Assembly (NCBI RefSeq): GCF_036417845.1 | Contig: NC_089980.1 | Span: 46,498,501-46,562,500, forward strand | Direction of reading: 5' to 3' | Length of the DNA: 64,000 nt | Source: Apteryx mantelli | Lineage: Eukaryota; Chordata; Aves; Apterygiformes; Apterygidae | In this document: positions 1 through 15,500 of the stretch, piece after piece | How positions within the stretch are numbered: the stretch's first letter is position 1 | Layout: every line of letters starts with the position of its first letter | The notes under the pieces: generated by a model | What the model was told of the DNA's origin: nothing | Database searches by the model: none | Seen by the model: only the letters and a program-made list of their open reading frames with translations | Position numbers and translations under genes: made by a program

Positions 1-3000
1 CCTGTAGTGAGAGGAATGGATCCTTTCCCCAGCAAATTTGAATACAAATGAAAGCCACCTCTAAATGTCAGTTGTAGCCTTGAAAACATGAGAGTGTTTA
101 AGTACCCTCAGTTCACCTATTACCTCATTTTTTATTGCTTCACCTTCGTGACTGAAACCTAAGCAGTCAATTTAGTTTATCTTCTGAAGGTGTGTATCTG
201 ACTACTGTTTGATATGAGTAGAAGGAAATCTAATGAAGCAACACAACTGTAAAGGAACAAGGGGATACCAAGCATATCTATGAGTATAAACACGTATGCA
301 TGTGTATATATAAAAACAATATAGATAAATTATCTGAGTTCTTGCTAAAAGTTTGATAATTAGAAGTCTTTTAAAATAGCCAATAGAAACTTTTTAAAGA
401 AAAACTAAGCCTGATTGATATATCAGTCTCTCTCTGATCTCCTGCCTTCCCTCCCCTGCTATGGAACCACATATTGTTTCTACGGCATGTATTTTACTTG
501 AGCAGAAAACCAACAAACCTCAAGTAAAGCATTTGAGAGCAAATCCCAAGATGTTTTCAGAGATTAAAATTAAACATTTTGAAGAGCTTATCTTTCTCAT
601 AAACAATAAATCATTCCAGTCAAGACTTTAGCAAGTGAACATGTTTTTACACTAGAAGGCCTTGAATAACTCTTTTGCTTCCCTAAATCCTATTAACACT
701 GACATATTTCATGAAACTGCTGCATACTGGCTGATGAATGTGTATAGGCTTATGAATGTTGTGTGTTTGCTCACTTATAAAATGGTTTATTGGAAAAAGA
801 TCTTTGACTTTAGTAACCTGAGGTAACATTTGCCATGAGAAAGATTTCCAGAATAGTGTGCAAGTCTAAAATATTGAATTAAAAAAAGAAAAAAACGCAA
901 AGTCTATTTGCCTTATTTCCTTTACTGCTGTTTTTCCACCTTTTTGCCTTTTGTCCTTACCTCTGTCTTGCAGTGACCTAACCAGTGTTTCAAAGATAAC
1001 TGGTTTTGGCCAGCCCTAGACATTTTGAACAGATGCATTGAAGCAGAAAAAAAGGTTAGATAAATTGGAGATTTGTGTGGAGAAAGTAGCACCAGTGACA
1101 GTGCTTTTCACTTCATTGGCGCAGATCTATGGCTTAAGGGGCTGAAAGCTGCTTCTTGGAAATGTCACATAAGACTCATAGCTCAGGAATGGGGAGGAAG
1201 ACGCAGAGAAGTTGTGCAATGGGAGAAAGGGAAACAAAGAGAGAGGAAGTAAATGAGGAAATAACTTCTAAAAGTTACTTCAGTTCTTCCGATACTGAAT
1301 TTTTTTTATTTGTATTTAGAAAAAAAAGTTTATCTGACATAGTTTAGTTATCTGACTAGATTTGGCAAGATGAGCAGCCTTTCCTTTTTAAGTGGCATTC
1401 CTTAACAATTGCAGTTTACATCCAAACCATTTTGTAAGTGTTGTTTACCAGATGTAATATGTCTTGCGCTGGTTCTTGCACTGTGTGGTGTGAATTCATA
1501 AAAAGTTTCAAAAAGATTGTGACAGACTGTCTAGCCTGTCCAGTGTTTATCCTGTGTGTAAGTTTTGATGATTGTAAGTGTCCAGCAGTTTATAGATTGG
1601 TAATTTCATATTTTCCATACTGCATTATGAAAGATTTTGCACAGTATTTAAGATTTCTCAAAGTGTTCCTTAAAGGCAGTTGTCATAGAAAGGAAGCAAT
1701 TTGAATTTGCATACATGTATTTGTTTTACAGTTTGAAAGAGATAACTCAATTAGCCACACAGAAAAGACTGTATTAAAACATGAAATAACAAAATTCTGT
1801 GAGAAATTAATAAAAATTATGACCTTGCACTAACACAAGGTTAGATAGGAGGAGGAAACTGAGCCAACAAAAATGGCTCAAGAAAGGGTAACTTGTGTTG
1901 CTGTCTAAAGTATGAAGCAGGCCACAGCCAGAAAGAGACATTCGAAAATTGGGGAAAGGCAGCATGGCAGCACACGTTATAACCTGTGGGTCATGCAGCA
2001 TCTTTGTGGTACATTAGAATAGCTCCTCAAATGGTAGGTCAGAACTGTCCTTTTCCTATACGGGCCCCCAGAAACACTTCCCAACAAAAGTTGAGCCTGT
2101 ATTTATTTAACTTTATATTGTGGAATTTCTTCCTGCTTTTGAATTTATCAATAAAATCTGTTGTTATTTGAGATAACTTGTGTTTCTCTTGGCTGGAAAA
2201 GAAATAGCCCTGTACTTTTTCCTTTGGGAGAGCGGGTAGGACCGAGGCAGTTCATGGCTCTGTGGCTGGGCAGTTTGTGGAGGAGTTCATGAATGTTTCC
2301 CTGGACATTACCACAGAAATTCTCCTGAGAGTTGGTAGGGGGACTGGAAAAGGCAACAATAGAAATACTGAATGTGTTGGTTACGAAGAAAATACTGGTC
2401 CACAATCTGGCTTTAGTCCAAGTTAAACCTGATTTTACAATATAAAATGCCCTGATCATGTTAGAAGCAGGAAAGGTATCATCAATATGATGGCTTAGCT
2501 GCCACATAACTTACAGGAAAAGTGAATTTATTACAGTTTCTACTTTTTATGCAGTCAAAACCAGGATTTATGTTAAGCTCCTAATATTAAATGCTGAGAG
2601 CCAATTGGATACTACATATTTTGTAAAGCTGCTAATATTTAGATGTCAGGGCCCAACTGTATTTAACTCAAAATGCTTTGTCTTGAGCCATATGACTGTA
2701 GGGCAGAAAATGAAGAGTTGGCTGCATGGGCTGCTGACGGCCAGTAAGATCCATGAATGCTTTAAACAGTATACGTAGAATATGTAGAAATCGTATTTCT
2801 TTGATTTCATGGAAAGAGATCATGATTATTCTTAATCCTAAGGGGGCCAAGGAGTTTAAGCAAAACTGAATAATTGAACATCCCATAAAGTACAAGTTAA
2901 AATGAGATTTTCAGAGCTGTCATAGCTGCAGAAAATTCTGGCAACCTCATGCTCCTGAGGAAAAAAATATTTGTGTGATTTCAGGAGGTTTGTATTGCTT

Positions 3001-6000
3001 TAAAGGAGGTAAAAGTGAGGAACAGTGGAACAGAGATTCAGAGCAAATAGCTGATGAGCACAGAGTGAACAAAGTCCAGTCCAAATTAGGCTGTTCTGGG
3101 ATTGCTGCTTTGGCAGCTTCTGTCGCTGCTCCCACTGTCTGGGACTTCTGGCTCCTTCTCCCCCTAATTTTTCTTTATACAGTATGGCTGGGAAAGAAGG
3201 GAAAAGCACTGCCAGAGTTCTTGCACTCTGAAAATGATGTCCTCCCCTACATAGATTTGGGTTCAGGACAGTTCAGCGAGTCTCCCTGTATTTGCAGCAG
3301 TTCCGGCATCTTGCCATAGTCTTGCACCACTCATGACTGTAATACGACAGTTCCCGCACCAGTTCCTGCCTTGAACCCTCAGGTTCTTTGAACCTGTTTA
3401 AAATGGTTTTGGTTTTTTTTCCTCCTTACTATTCTAGACTACAAGAGCCCCAGAACTGTTATTTTTTTTCTAAACTGTATTTTAAAGTAATTTATTACAC
3501 TGCCTTATCTGTGAATGTTTTTGCCACTTCTGCATTCTTTAGTTGCGTCGTGAATGACCCTGTAACAGAAGCAAACTAAACAGCTGGAAAATAATGAACC
3601 AGGCAAGCTTCACCTCGCTGTCAAAGTACATAACAGAGATTAAGTCTAGGCATTTTCTGTCATATATTTTACAGTATTCTTAAGTGTTTCTTTTGACAGT
3701 AATATCTAAAATGTGCTCTGTACCACTAAAGGATGAAAAATATCGTAGATAGAGCATTATGAGTTACTTCTGTTAGACTGTTAAATATATTAGGGTCTGA
3801 TACAGCTGATCAACCCATGAGCATGAAGCTTCTTTTCTCTGTAGAACCTTTAAATGGTTTAAATATTCTGTCACTTCTGTTTTCTTTTTGTGTTCTTTTG
3901 AGCTCTCTTGGAAATTGTGCCTTAACACAAATACCTTTTGTGGTACTGTGCTGACTTTGTACATTTTTGTTCTGTGCAGGAGTTTTGAAATATATGATTA
4001 GCTACTGTGTTTCCCGGTAGGTAAGATACCTTCCCCCCCATATAAGAGGAGATGCACAAAATTCAGTATATATCCCGTGCACTGAAGTATGTGATAATTA
4101 ATATGATAGTTGAATTCAGGCTGGTTACTTAAAGAAGATACAACCTTTTCTTTCTGGTGGTCACTTTGAACTTCAGTGTGAGAGAACCTGATGTAAAATC
4201 AAATGAGTATAGAAACTAAGTAATCTGGGTATGAATTGTTGCAAATATGTGGTACCTGTAGAAGGATATTTGGTTCTTAACAACAAGTTCTGTAAATTAA
4301 AACTTTGTTCTACGTTTGGTATTAATTCATATATAGCTATTTACTGTAGTGTGTCTGTGATAGTTGCCACAGTGGATTGACAGCCATGATGTTCTTAAAT
4401 GGCAGATTTCTAAATAACAACAGCAAAATACACAGGAAAAAACAAATACAATTGCAGAAAGACATTTTAGTCCACTAAAAGTTGAGCAGGACACACAAAA
4501 TCTGTTAAAAATCAAGAAGTTAGTTAAGTGAAGCACACTACAAATTTTGTTGGAAGCAGCAAAATACCAATCCCGTAGGATTTCTGTGAAAATGTACATT
4601 GTTGCTACAGATTCATAAGATGTTACAGTCTGCTGATGTAATGATTATTTAAGGGAAAAGAGAACAATATGATGGCATTTTTTCAGGTTTGTCATAGAAA
4701 CAGGAAGGATAAAATACTGCAAGAAGCAAGGCAAATTGAAAGCATGTTTGAGATTACTTTCATCTGAGGTAAGATACAGGAAAGTGAAAGGAGGAATCTC
4801 AGTAAAACCAGTGACCGTGAAAAGATACAGTACGTCGTTTTATGTTATGCTGATGGCACAGAACTGCTGTGTATCTGGATTTTCAAATGGAAGATGAAAT
4901 CCTCATAGGTATTTTTTTTCCATGAATAGATGAATGAAAAAAGGGTAGGAGGACAGATTGTCTTAAAAAGATACAGACATAGTAGAGCTATGAAGAAGCT
5001 GCTCCTGCTAATTGTTGTCGTGTGTGTATGGAGCTAACTGAGCAGAGACTTTGTAAAGAAGGGAGTGTATCACACCTGACTGTGCATCATAGCTTTTGCC
5101 CTTGAATGTTCCCCGTAATAAGCCTTTGAAAAATGTTACGAAGGAACACTGAAATCAGTGGGCAAGGGACAGGTAATCAGGTGTTCACACTGCAGGGAGT
5201 TAAAAAGGCCTTCTATTACTGCGTGGTCTTGTCAGCTGAGCGAACCTTTCTGGAGTGGGTCATAGCTGAAGGGAAATGTAGCAGTAGCAAGGCACTTGGT
5301 CATTACCAAGTAAGGATGACTGTACGAAACAGGTTAGAACTACAGTTCTGAAAAGAGAGAGACTTCTATGGTTTCAGTGGTTGTGAAAATCAAGATGACG
5401 TGCATTTAGTGATGAACTGTGAAAAACAGACTACTGGTTGAAGGTAAGAAAACTTAACTGTAAAGTCTGTCTTTTTTTTTACTGTTGTAAATACATATAA
5501 AGAATGTACAAGGTTTTCCTGAAGTCTTTGTTACAATAAAAGCTCAATTAAAAGTTTGAGGGATTGGAGGAGAAGAGGTGTCTCTTATGTATAGAAAGCA
5601 TAGTACCTGTTGTTGATTTTAGGATTGCTTTAATTATACATTCATCAATGTTTTCTTTAAGAATGGTTACAATCCTACTTCTTGGATTTTTCTTCTTCAG
5701 TTGTTAATATGACAACCTTTCTGGTTCCTGTCCCTGAGACACTGCCTGAATTTCTGCCAGTGCTGACAATCATAACTTTACCCAACCCACCTTCCCTTGC
5801 CCTATTTGGTTAATGATAACATCTCCTTAAACATTATTTAGTCACTTATGATATATTTCCATTATATTGTTTTATAGTGGCAAATTTTACATGTCTCAAA
5901 AGTTAATTGATAGATCTAGAATCTGATGTTTTCTAGCAGGATGGGGAACATCGCAGGTAGCAGCAGCAAAATTTTACTCTACCCTGACATGCGTGTAGGA

Positions 6001-6371
6001 GGCCAACTAGTAGTCATAACTGATGTCCTTGCTGCTGCAGCTTTCAATGATGGTATATCAATATTGATACTACTTTGGGGGCAAATATCAGACAGATAGT
6101 GCTTTCAAATGCATCAAAAATTGAAGTGCCTGTGATGGGAGTTGCAGCTGGATGAAGATGAGTTGTTGGTTGTGATAAGGTAGCTTATGGATATATATAT
6201 ATATTTTTTTCAAACCCACAAACATTGCTACCTGTCATAATCTATTTTTACCTTTAGGCTTATTTTAATCTCATGTGTTGTTGAACATTATAAAACAGAA
6301 CAGACTAGTAAATGCAAAAGTGGCTTCATTCTGATTTCTTTTGACTCATGGTGGTGGTTGTTGTTGTTTAG
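1..6371 (+). other. Presumed STRN intron sequence
   Basis: No coding exon was recognised here on either strand. I looked for striatin N-terminal segments (QGRQLLRQYLQEVGYTDTILDV, ALKQERAKYHKLKYG and the VNG-containing linker) and found none, so the exon before 6372 should lie further left. The sequence is AT-rich with short T and AT runs (for example near 6187-6210) and no repeat I can name. The small open frames look like chance. Confidence 0.6.
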
Positions 6372-6507
6372 GAAACCAGAGTTGACTGACTCTGCCTCTC
6401 TGCTAGAGACCTTCAAGTTTCTTGAAAATGCAGCTGCAGACTTCAGTGATGAAGAAGATGAAGAAGATATTGAAGGAAGAGAGAAAACAATCATTGATAC
6501 CTCAACA
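6372..6507 (+). CDS. STRN: STRN exon, first in window (residues 1-45 of visible part)
   Basis: This 136-nt exon follows a TTGTTTAG acceptor and ends at a GTGAGT donor. Its first base completes a codon from an exon outside the window. It encodes KPELTDSASLLETF and then the acidic ADFSDEEDEEDIEGREK segment, ending in IDTST at phase 0. Striatin has a matching ELTDSAS plus acidic tract between its calmodulin-binding part and the WD domain. If the human 18-exon layout holds, this is about exon 6. Confidence 0.95.
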
Positions 6508-9500
6508 GTGAGTGGAAAAAATAATTGAAAAAGTTGCGAAGAACAGAAAAAGTGTGAGATTAATAAGATGCCTATTTGCAAAGTATATGACTGTATGTAC
6601 AGGTGCAAATCCTTAATGCATCTTTATGATGGTCTGTCCAAGCATGTGTGCATAAGAACAGATATATATGCATTTCTGAGTTTGTGCATACAAATTAAGC
6701 TTGTTTACCTATATTGCATTTTTAAGTTTGCAGTGACAGATTAAAAAACATTTTAAATTGTCCTCATACTGTTCCATATTGCCTAGTATTTTTGATATTT
6801 TTGATATACAGTTTTTAAGTTACAAGATGTCCCTTTTTACAATTTTCAGCTTAGTTTGAGAGTATTGTTTGTAATGCTGCATGTCAAAATGCATTATTTC
6901 TTTAATATTTGTATAAATATAGTTGAATATTTAAAATGATTTGTAGGAATTTCTCCCTGTAGAGTCCAGAACTGAAATACCAGATTTCTCTTTAAATAGC
7001 TGTGAAAGGAAGAAAAGTATAACAAGAAAAATACTAACATATGAATAATCAACTTTTTATTTGTTCAGTCAAATGGCTAAAACTCCCCCATGATATATAA
7101 TTTGCAATATAACTTGGTCATATAACCAGATAAGATATAATAGGTATATACTGTCAGTATGTGATTTTATTCTCTTCTTTTCAAAATTAGTATTTATTCA
7201 ATGAGTTATGCATCTTAAAAATTGAAGCTGGTATCTGAGTTATGATGGAAGTGAAACGATGATCAATTTTAGAGTTTTTAAAGAAGATCTTGGTAAACTT
7301 GTTCCTGCCATACATGGACTGTGAACTAATGTCTGACACTTCTCTGTAAAAGCATCTATATATTCAATATGCCAGACAAAGCAACTAAGTTTAATTTTTA
7401 GTATTGTTTCATGTCTTGAAATTGGTCCTCTGTATTTAGAGGAAACAGCCATTCCTTCTCATGAACTATGGGATATTGTCCATATATCGAACTCTTGTGG
7501 GACTAACCCTTATCAAGATTCCAAGTCAAAATACGGTGGTGAATGTAACTTCTTTTCTTTCCTAGAAGTAAATTTTTTGCTGCAGATTTCAGCGGTGTCA
7601 CTTCACGTCTTAGTTAAATAACCATAAGGCAGCCAGTCCATTTTGATTATTGAGGAAAAGCAAATTAAGTATGCTGTTAGGTCCTTCATTAAAATATTTC
7701 TTTTTTTAATCAACTACCAAGTTAGCTTTTGAATTAGTAAGGAATATGCAGTTTAAACATGGAAGCAGCATATTTAAGTAACAGTAATGCCTGAGGAAGT
7801 ATTCAGGATGGAATGATTTTTGCCAAATCTGAGCAAATCAGCACTTGGCAGTGTTGGTGGGTGGTTTTTTTTCTTTTTTTTTTTTTTTTCCTTCCCCCCT
7901 GGTCTCATGTCATCTTGGTCTGTAAGTGGAATAATTTCAGAATAAAAGAGTTTAAAAGGCTATTTTCAGAGAACCAGAGCCAATTTTGCTTTGCTCAAAT
8001 CTTTCAAAAACATTCTATATACTTCTTTTACATCTATTAAAAGAAAATTTGTACTTTTCTTGGATTAAAAAGATTAATAGTCTGTGTCAGTGTAGATACA
8101 CTATCAAGAGATTGAATAGTGATGGTTCTTGATGGTAACATGATGAGAGGCAATGGGCACAAACTGAAAATTCTGCAGGAATTCTAGTTGAACAGGAAAT
8201 TCTAGCCGAACATAAGAAAGTACTGCTCCACTATGAGGGTGGTTGAACACAGGAACAGATTGCCCAGAAGGGTTGTGGCATCTCCATCCTTGGAGATGCT
8301 CAAAACCTGGCTGGACGCTGTCTTTCACAGCCTGCTCTAGGTGACCCTGCTTGAGCAGGGGGGTTGGACCAGATGATCTCCAGAGCTACCTGCCAACCTC
8401 AGCTATTCTGTGATTCTGTTACAGGAAGAAAAATCTACATGTGGCTTCATTTTGACTTTGAATTTGAACAAAATCTGTATGCATATTCTAGATTTGCTTA
8501 TTAATGTATACTTTTCTGCTTCCTCAACTTCCTGTTAGAATTTTATGTAAGAGAGGAGATAATACTGCTAGGTATGAAGATGTGCTTTTAGTTTAATTGA
8601 ACTTTTTTCCTCCCTTCCTGACCTTTCAGATTGTGAGGAAAAGAGTGCTGTCTGACAGCAGTGAAGACAGAGATACAGAAGAAGCTTTGAAAGAGTTTGA
8701 CTTTTTGGTTACCTCAGATGAAGGTGATGGAGAATCAAGAAGTTCAGGAGATGGAACAGACTGGGGTAAGGCAATGTAATGGATTGTACCAGGAGGAAAA
8801 AAAAAATATGCTAAGCACAGAGTTGACTGATTGTGATCTTTGTCAAGATGGCAGCACCTTTTGAGTATCCCTACAGTAAATCCCTCTATGGCAGACTGAG
8901 ATCCTCTTGGCATAATATCCTCATTTTTCTGTATACTGCTTTTATGCAAAAATTCTCAGAGGTTTATGCTTCTAGTCATTTTGCCTTTTTTGTCTTTCTT
9001 TCTTAATAAGGCAGATAAAATTGGAATTTTATGAATAGAATTTCAATGTGTTTTTCAGTGATTCATGCTAATGAAGGACTCTGCTAAAGCTATATTTTAT
9101 AATTACAAGCATGAAAGATATTTCATCCTTCTGCTTCCTCCTACTTTGATACAGAGAGTAATGTGAGTCATAAAGACTGCATTAGTTGTACCGTATTCAT
9201 ATGTTAGCAGTTTGGGCAGTATGATCTATTGTGTTGCTCAGATTTTCTTTTATAAGTTAACAAATATATATATATTTTAAGCCCTCTAGTCAAAAAGAGA
9301 GAACAGTTTGGGAAATTTCTGTGTCCTTGAGGTTAATGTCCTGCATTTCAGGTTGCCAGGATCTACTTTACCTTGACATAACTTCTCTGCATAAGCCCAC
9401 TGTATAGGGAAGGGAAGAAGGAAGAGAACCGTGATTAAATCTTTTGGTGGGAAGTTGTTTCCTCCTTAAGCTTCTCTGAAAAGTCTTATATGTAAGGTGG

Positions 9501-12500
9501 CACAGAGAGGGCAGGGAAGATGAATGGGAAGTAATTGGCCTTTTCAATGAAATTGAAACCTTGACGCACAAATGAGTCATGGTGGCTGTGGCTCTCTGGT
9601 GGGTTAACAGCTCTGAGATTCTGTATTTCACTGAAATTACCAGCTCATGGTTGGACCCCAAATTATTGTTCAGTGTGGTGTAGCCTCTCTATTTAAGAGG
9701 ATAACATCTCAGTATCTTTAGAAATAGCAGTCAGTGTTCTGTTCCCCAGATACATTTAGGAATGTTATTCTTCAGTAAAAATATATTTTTTAAGTTGTTC
9801 TACTATTTCTTCTCTTAAAACTTTGTCAATTTATTCTTTGTTTGTGTTACTGAAATGTTAGTATGTCAACAGGAGCTTTTTTGTTCTCACATAAATTCAC
9901 ACATCTAATTTGTTGTTACTTCCATTGAAGACAGCTGAGTACAAATCAGCAAAAGTCTAGCATTAAAAAGGCACTGTCATGGAAAGTAGTAGTTTTGTTT
10001 CTAGAAATATTAAGACTTCTTTCTGAGTTACAACGATTCATGTTTTTAAATTATTTCTATTTCTCAACCTGTGACTTTAATGATAGTGGTCTCTGAAAAT
10101 AACCTTCTTCAAGAAACTGCCATTATGAATCACTTGAGTCAATTTGATTTAAGCGAAACTGTTATATGTAGCATAGGAGAGAATAATGTTGTTTATTGAG
10201 GATAAAAAGCAAATGGAGGAAGTCCTTGCTTCATTTTTGATTCTAAGCAATATTGATTGATTATAGTAATCTGTGGCACTCATTTAATTTTACAGAGCCT
10301 CAAAAGTGTTCAGCTGATTTTTAACTATAAAGCTCTTTTACAGGAGTTCAAGATCCACTTTGTGAAATTGAATCAAACCTGTGGGACATGCAGAAAGTAT
10401 CCTGGGACATTCTATAGAAAATTAAGTTATGGAGTAGTTTCCTGACAACAGTGCTACCTGTTATAAATCCATCTAAATTTTTTCTTGGAGGAAGCAAAGA
10501 ATTTCATCTAGCTGTGGAGGAAAAACATGATCAAAACTTTTAACCTCGTCACTGAAACAATTGTTTTTTCCCCCTCAAACATGACCTTTTTGAATTTCTC
10601 ATCACACAGTTTTTGATCATTAGTGGTACTTAACTGGACATGTGTATTAAGAGGACATGACTTAGTCCACAGACCATCCTTCCAGGAGTTTCTCTTCAGT
10701 TTATTAATACATCTCTACTTTGATAGCTACTGTAAAAATGCTTCAAGACTTTGGGTCTTGAATTAATCTATCACTTGTGAGTATAGGATCATAAACTGTC
10801 ACTGCAAAGTTCAAAGGGATCTTCATCCAGTCCAGTTTCCTGCTCAAACAGATCCATTTACAGCAGGTTGCTCTGGGCTTTGTTCTTGTCAAGTTTTGAA
10901 TATCTCCAAGAATGGAGAACCTGCAACCTCTTGGGGCCCTTTTCCAGTGGCACTTATGTCTGTTGCCTCCTGCCCTTCCATGGTGTGCGTCCGAGCGGAG
11001 TCTGGCTCCCCCTCCTTTGCAGCTGCCAATTAGGTAGTTGCAGGCAGCAATAAGATCCTTTTTTTGCCATTGTATCTTAAGGCTGAACAAACACAGTTCT
11101 CAGCCTCTCCTTGTACATCATCTGCTCCAGCCTTCTTAACCATCTTAGTGGCCTGCCACTGAACTTGCTACAGTAGGTCAGTACTGTATATTTACTATTA
11201 TACATATAAGGCTCCCCTATATAAGAAATATTATACTGGATGCAGTACCGCAGATGCGGTCTCACAAGTGCTAAATAGAGAGGAATGATGACTTCGCTCA
11301 TCCTGCTGGCTACATGCTTGTTAATACAGCCCAGCATGTGCTTGGTCGCCTTTACTGCAGGGGCACGCTGCTGACTCCTGATCAATTTGTTGTTGCGTAG
11401 GACCCCTGAGTCTTTTTCTGCAAAGCTGCTGTCTGACCAGTCAGCCCCCAGAATAACCCATCTCTGGTTTTATGTCTTCAATCCAAATGTAGTGACTCCT
11501 TCAGTTTATGACTGGTAGTGGTGTGCTTCCTCTGCAGACTTTTTAATAGCCTTACTGCATATTATTCTGAAGATAAGTTTATTATTGTTTATATTTTAGG
11601 AAGGGCTAGAATAATTTATTAATGTGCAAAACAAGCTTTGTCTAAAGCATAAAGAATTAATATTTAAATAGGAAGTATAAGGTTGAGATCTTAAACAGGA
11701 AAATAAAGCAAAAAGAATGCATTTTAAAAAATACATAGCTGTAATGGTCATGAAAATAAATATATGTAAGAAAAAAGTGTATTATCTCTCACTTTTCAGA
11801 TGTGAATTATTTGTTTAAGCTGCCTCAGAACAGTCTTTCCATATGCAGAGAAAATGTATTGGAAGTTTGAATTTCAGTAGCACCTTTTGTTCAAAAAATT
11901 GCTGAATACCATACTCTTGGAAGAAAACTTCTTGTCTGTATCATGTCACAGGAGAAGCAAATTGAGAGAGATACTTACAAAAAAAATTCTTTTATTTTTT
12001 ATTCTAGATCTTCCGTCCATGTCATTAGGCATGTTGTCAAGTTTTGTGTATTTTTCAAAGACTAATAACTCAGGCTTTTCCCCCTTTTGTGAAATTTCAT
12101 GGCTTTTATGCTTTAAGATTCTATTCAAAGTTTGGTGGAATGTGTACTATGTTCAGAAATTATTAAATATGCTGCTGCTTTGTAAAATGACATATCACAA
12201 AGACAATGAAATCAAAATTTCAAATGTAGTGGCACAGCATCCATATTGTAAAGTTATGCTGACCAATAACATAACAGTTGCTTTTAGATATAATTTGTTT
12301 CCTGAAGGAAGAAAATGCTGAAAAATGTTTCCTGATTTATTGTAAAGTAAATGTTGCTTAAATTTATGAACTGATATGTATTTGGTTATAGAGACTAGAT
12401 GTGAGAAATTTCATGTCAAAATTTCTTTTTAAGAAAATTCTGAGCAAATGAAAGTGGAATATGAGTAGCAGTTTTACAGCTTTCACAAGCTTGGTGCTAT

Positions 12501-15500
12501 TTCTGTCTGCTTAAAATAAAAGACAAATGCCATTGACAGCAGCTGTTACCTCCTTCAGTGGAGATCACGTGGTGACATTATTGAAAAAGGATGTTTCATT
12601 TGTTTCACTTTGTTTAGAAAAGGAAGACCAGTGTCTCATGCCTGAAGCTTGGAATGTGGACCAGGGAGTAATAACCAAACTCAAGGAACAATACAAAAAG
12701 GAGCGCAAGGGGAAAAAGGGGGTGAAGAGTAAGTGGAAAACATTGCACCTTAAAACCATAAATCCCATGTCTTTCACACCCTTGATTCTATCTCTCTTTC
12801 AATGTTTTCCTAGAATTACTTACTCTTTTACTTTGCTGCTCCTGACTGCTTTCCTGTTCACCAGTTCTCAGGGGTTGAAATTAATGGTAGTCAATCAAGT
12901 TACCTGATAAATAGTTGGATTAGACATAACTTCTTCCAACCAGGTGTTGGATTAATTCAAAATGATTGCTTTGAATGTGGATTGTACTTTTATTATGTAA
13001 AATGCATTGGTTTAATACTTTTACTTCACATTTTAACTTAGAGAATTTCAGAACCCTATCTTAGTAAAAACATGCCAGTTTCACAGGAGGCATTTTGAAG
13101 TCTGGTATGTAAATTAAAAAACAAAACAGAAACTGTCTTGAGTATCATAGTAGATGACAGAGGGAGAAAACAGGTTAATTTCTACCCCTGTTTATACTTA
13201 ACATTCACAACATGGAAGTCATGCTCTCATCATAATTCCTTATGCAGGGCTCGAAATAGGAAGTAACTCTGATCATCAGTTTATTTGCAAATCACAGGAT
13301 TTATTTATCAACTTATTTGTGTGGGACTAATCTTTAAAAATGCTGGGTATTTTTATCCAAACAAACAGCTGTGATCAGTATCTGAAATACAGTTTCTAGC
13401 CCTGTATTACAGTTTTTATGTTTCTTGAAACACAAATCCATTTTGTTCTTGATTAAGTAAGCCTTAAAACCTTCTTGACCTCAAAGTGTTTAAAATGAAA
13501 CACTGTATTCACAACTATATTTCAAACATTTAGCCATGCTGAGAATTCATGTGTGAATGATGTAATTTAAAAAGTACTGCATGTAGCTCAATAAGAAATT
13601 TGAGGGAAATTTCTCCCTTTGTGGGAAGATGCTTATTAACACCAAGGAAATTCTCACTTACAAAGAGACGTGCAGACCAATGCTAAAGATGTCAGCTCCT
13701 CACATCATTGAGGCTGGCTTATTTTGTTACTCTTTGTATTTAATTGATGTTAAATATGATAACCTACTGCTCAGCAGTTAGTTATGTTGCTGAAATTACA
13801 CTATCAAATATACAAACTAAACCTCCATTTTTTTAAAGTAAATCATTACATACCTTAATTAAATTCATCAAGTGATAAGAGCAATATCTTTGTCATCTTC
13901 GGAATCATTTAAGTTACTTGAAGATGTTGCAAGTCTGGCAAGAAGTTGCGCTGGTCAACAAGAGTGTTAATGTTTCACAAAATCAGTTCTAAATTTCTTT
14001 ATAGTTAAGATTGAGAGGGCATACCATTGTATGACTTCAATGCAAATTACTTTTATAACTTCTTGTCTGTGATTTTTAAAGTATGCGGATGTGCTATGTA
14101 GTGCCAGGGTGAATAACTGTAGAATTAACTTAGCAGAAATGCTTTAATCAAGTTATTGAAATGATACTCTTGAAGAGCTATTGAGTACACTTTATCTTTG
14201 ATAATAAAGTTAATATTTAATTGTTAATATAGACCTAGATATTATTGGAAATTTTATCAAATATTTACGAGAAAAATACCTGATGTTAGGCAACATTGGC
14301 CATCCAGTGTTCTTTCATGAAGATAAATGCTGCTCAGCACACTTACAGTACATTTTGGATGGAGGTTTGCTCTTGGGACACCAAATGATTTACCACAGTA
14401 AAGAAATTAAGCATCTTTCCATGGACAAACCATCATTGGAAGGGCATCAATGCAGAAAAATCAGGATGAATCACAACCTATAACCACCTATTCATGATAT
14501 TGCACATAGTGAAGAAGAGTGTGAGGAAGGAAGTCTGGGGAAAAAGAAGGGACTAAATATTGTGACATTAAATTGTACAAAGTATGTTTTTATGATTTTT
14601 AATATGATCATAAATGGTGTTTAGACACTGAACTGCTACTAAGTAAAATACTGTGTTTTATATAAAGCAGATATTGTAGTAAAACAATCTTGCAAAATCT
14701 TTCTTACTGTTTTCCTGAATCAAATAATATTTTCTGACAGACCAGTTAAATACCATTTAGTTTATTAACCATCATTATGGTTAGGGTGGGCAAAGCAGAG
14801 TTTGCAACTGCATTAGTAAACTTACGATTTTGCAAGGCTGTGGTAAACACTCCTGTGAAGTAGTTTAATAAGAGCATACATATATTAGAGTACACTTCTG
14901 TCTTAAAGCTGCTTAAAAATAGCTGTATTATTTACTGGTCTAGGAAAAACCATAATGGACTATGGGTAAGACATTTTCCCATTCTTAATTAAACTTACAA
15001 CAGGAAAAACTACCGAAGATATGTTTCAGCCTCAATCCTATATAAAACAGTCAAAACAGGGATGTGGGAAAATGATGGAGCAAAGTACAGGTAAGTGTCA
15101 AGAAGGGCATGGGTCTTCACCATATGTAGCTTCAGGAAGTAGGCCAGTGAATCCAGTTGCATTTATAGTATAATATAACTATCTTTTTCTTTTTTTTTAT
15201 GATTATGTAGTTCCACGATACTACACTGCTGCACAAATAAATTTAAAATAATCATGTTGTCATAAGAATATGCTTCACAAAGTATCTGATACACAAATTT
15301 TAAAATATTCACAAATATTTGCACTTGCTTTGGAAAAGTAAATATTTTAATAATCATTTTGATGCTGGGACTCAATTGGAGGCATTCTTCAGTTTTCCAT
15401 GCAAATAGCAGTATGAGTTTATAAATGCGGGGAAAACTGTACATTCACAATTCTCAGTTGCTTCCATCACTTTCTTTTCAAGAAATTCATTTCATGCTGG

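Noticed and set aside
4990..5037. Short frame reading like a signal peptide (MKKLLLLIVVVCVWS then stop)
   Set aside because: Only 15 codons, with no downstream exon, and on the STRN sense strand inside a presumed intron. Chance is likely.
5941..6170. Open stretch starting MGNIAGSSSKILLYPD as a possible processed pseudogene
   Set aside because: I could not relate it to any family, the frame is soon closed, and there is no poly(A) or target duplication.
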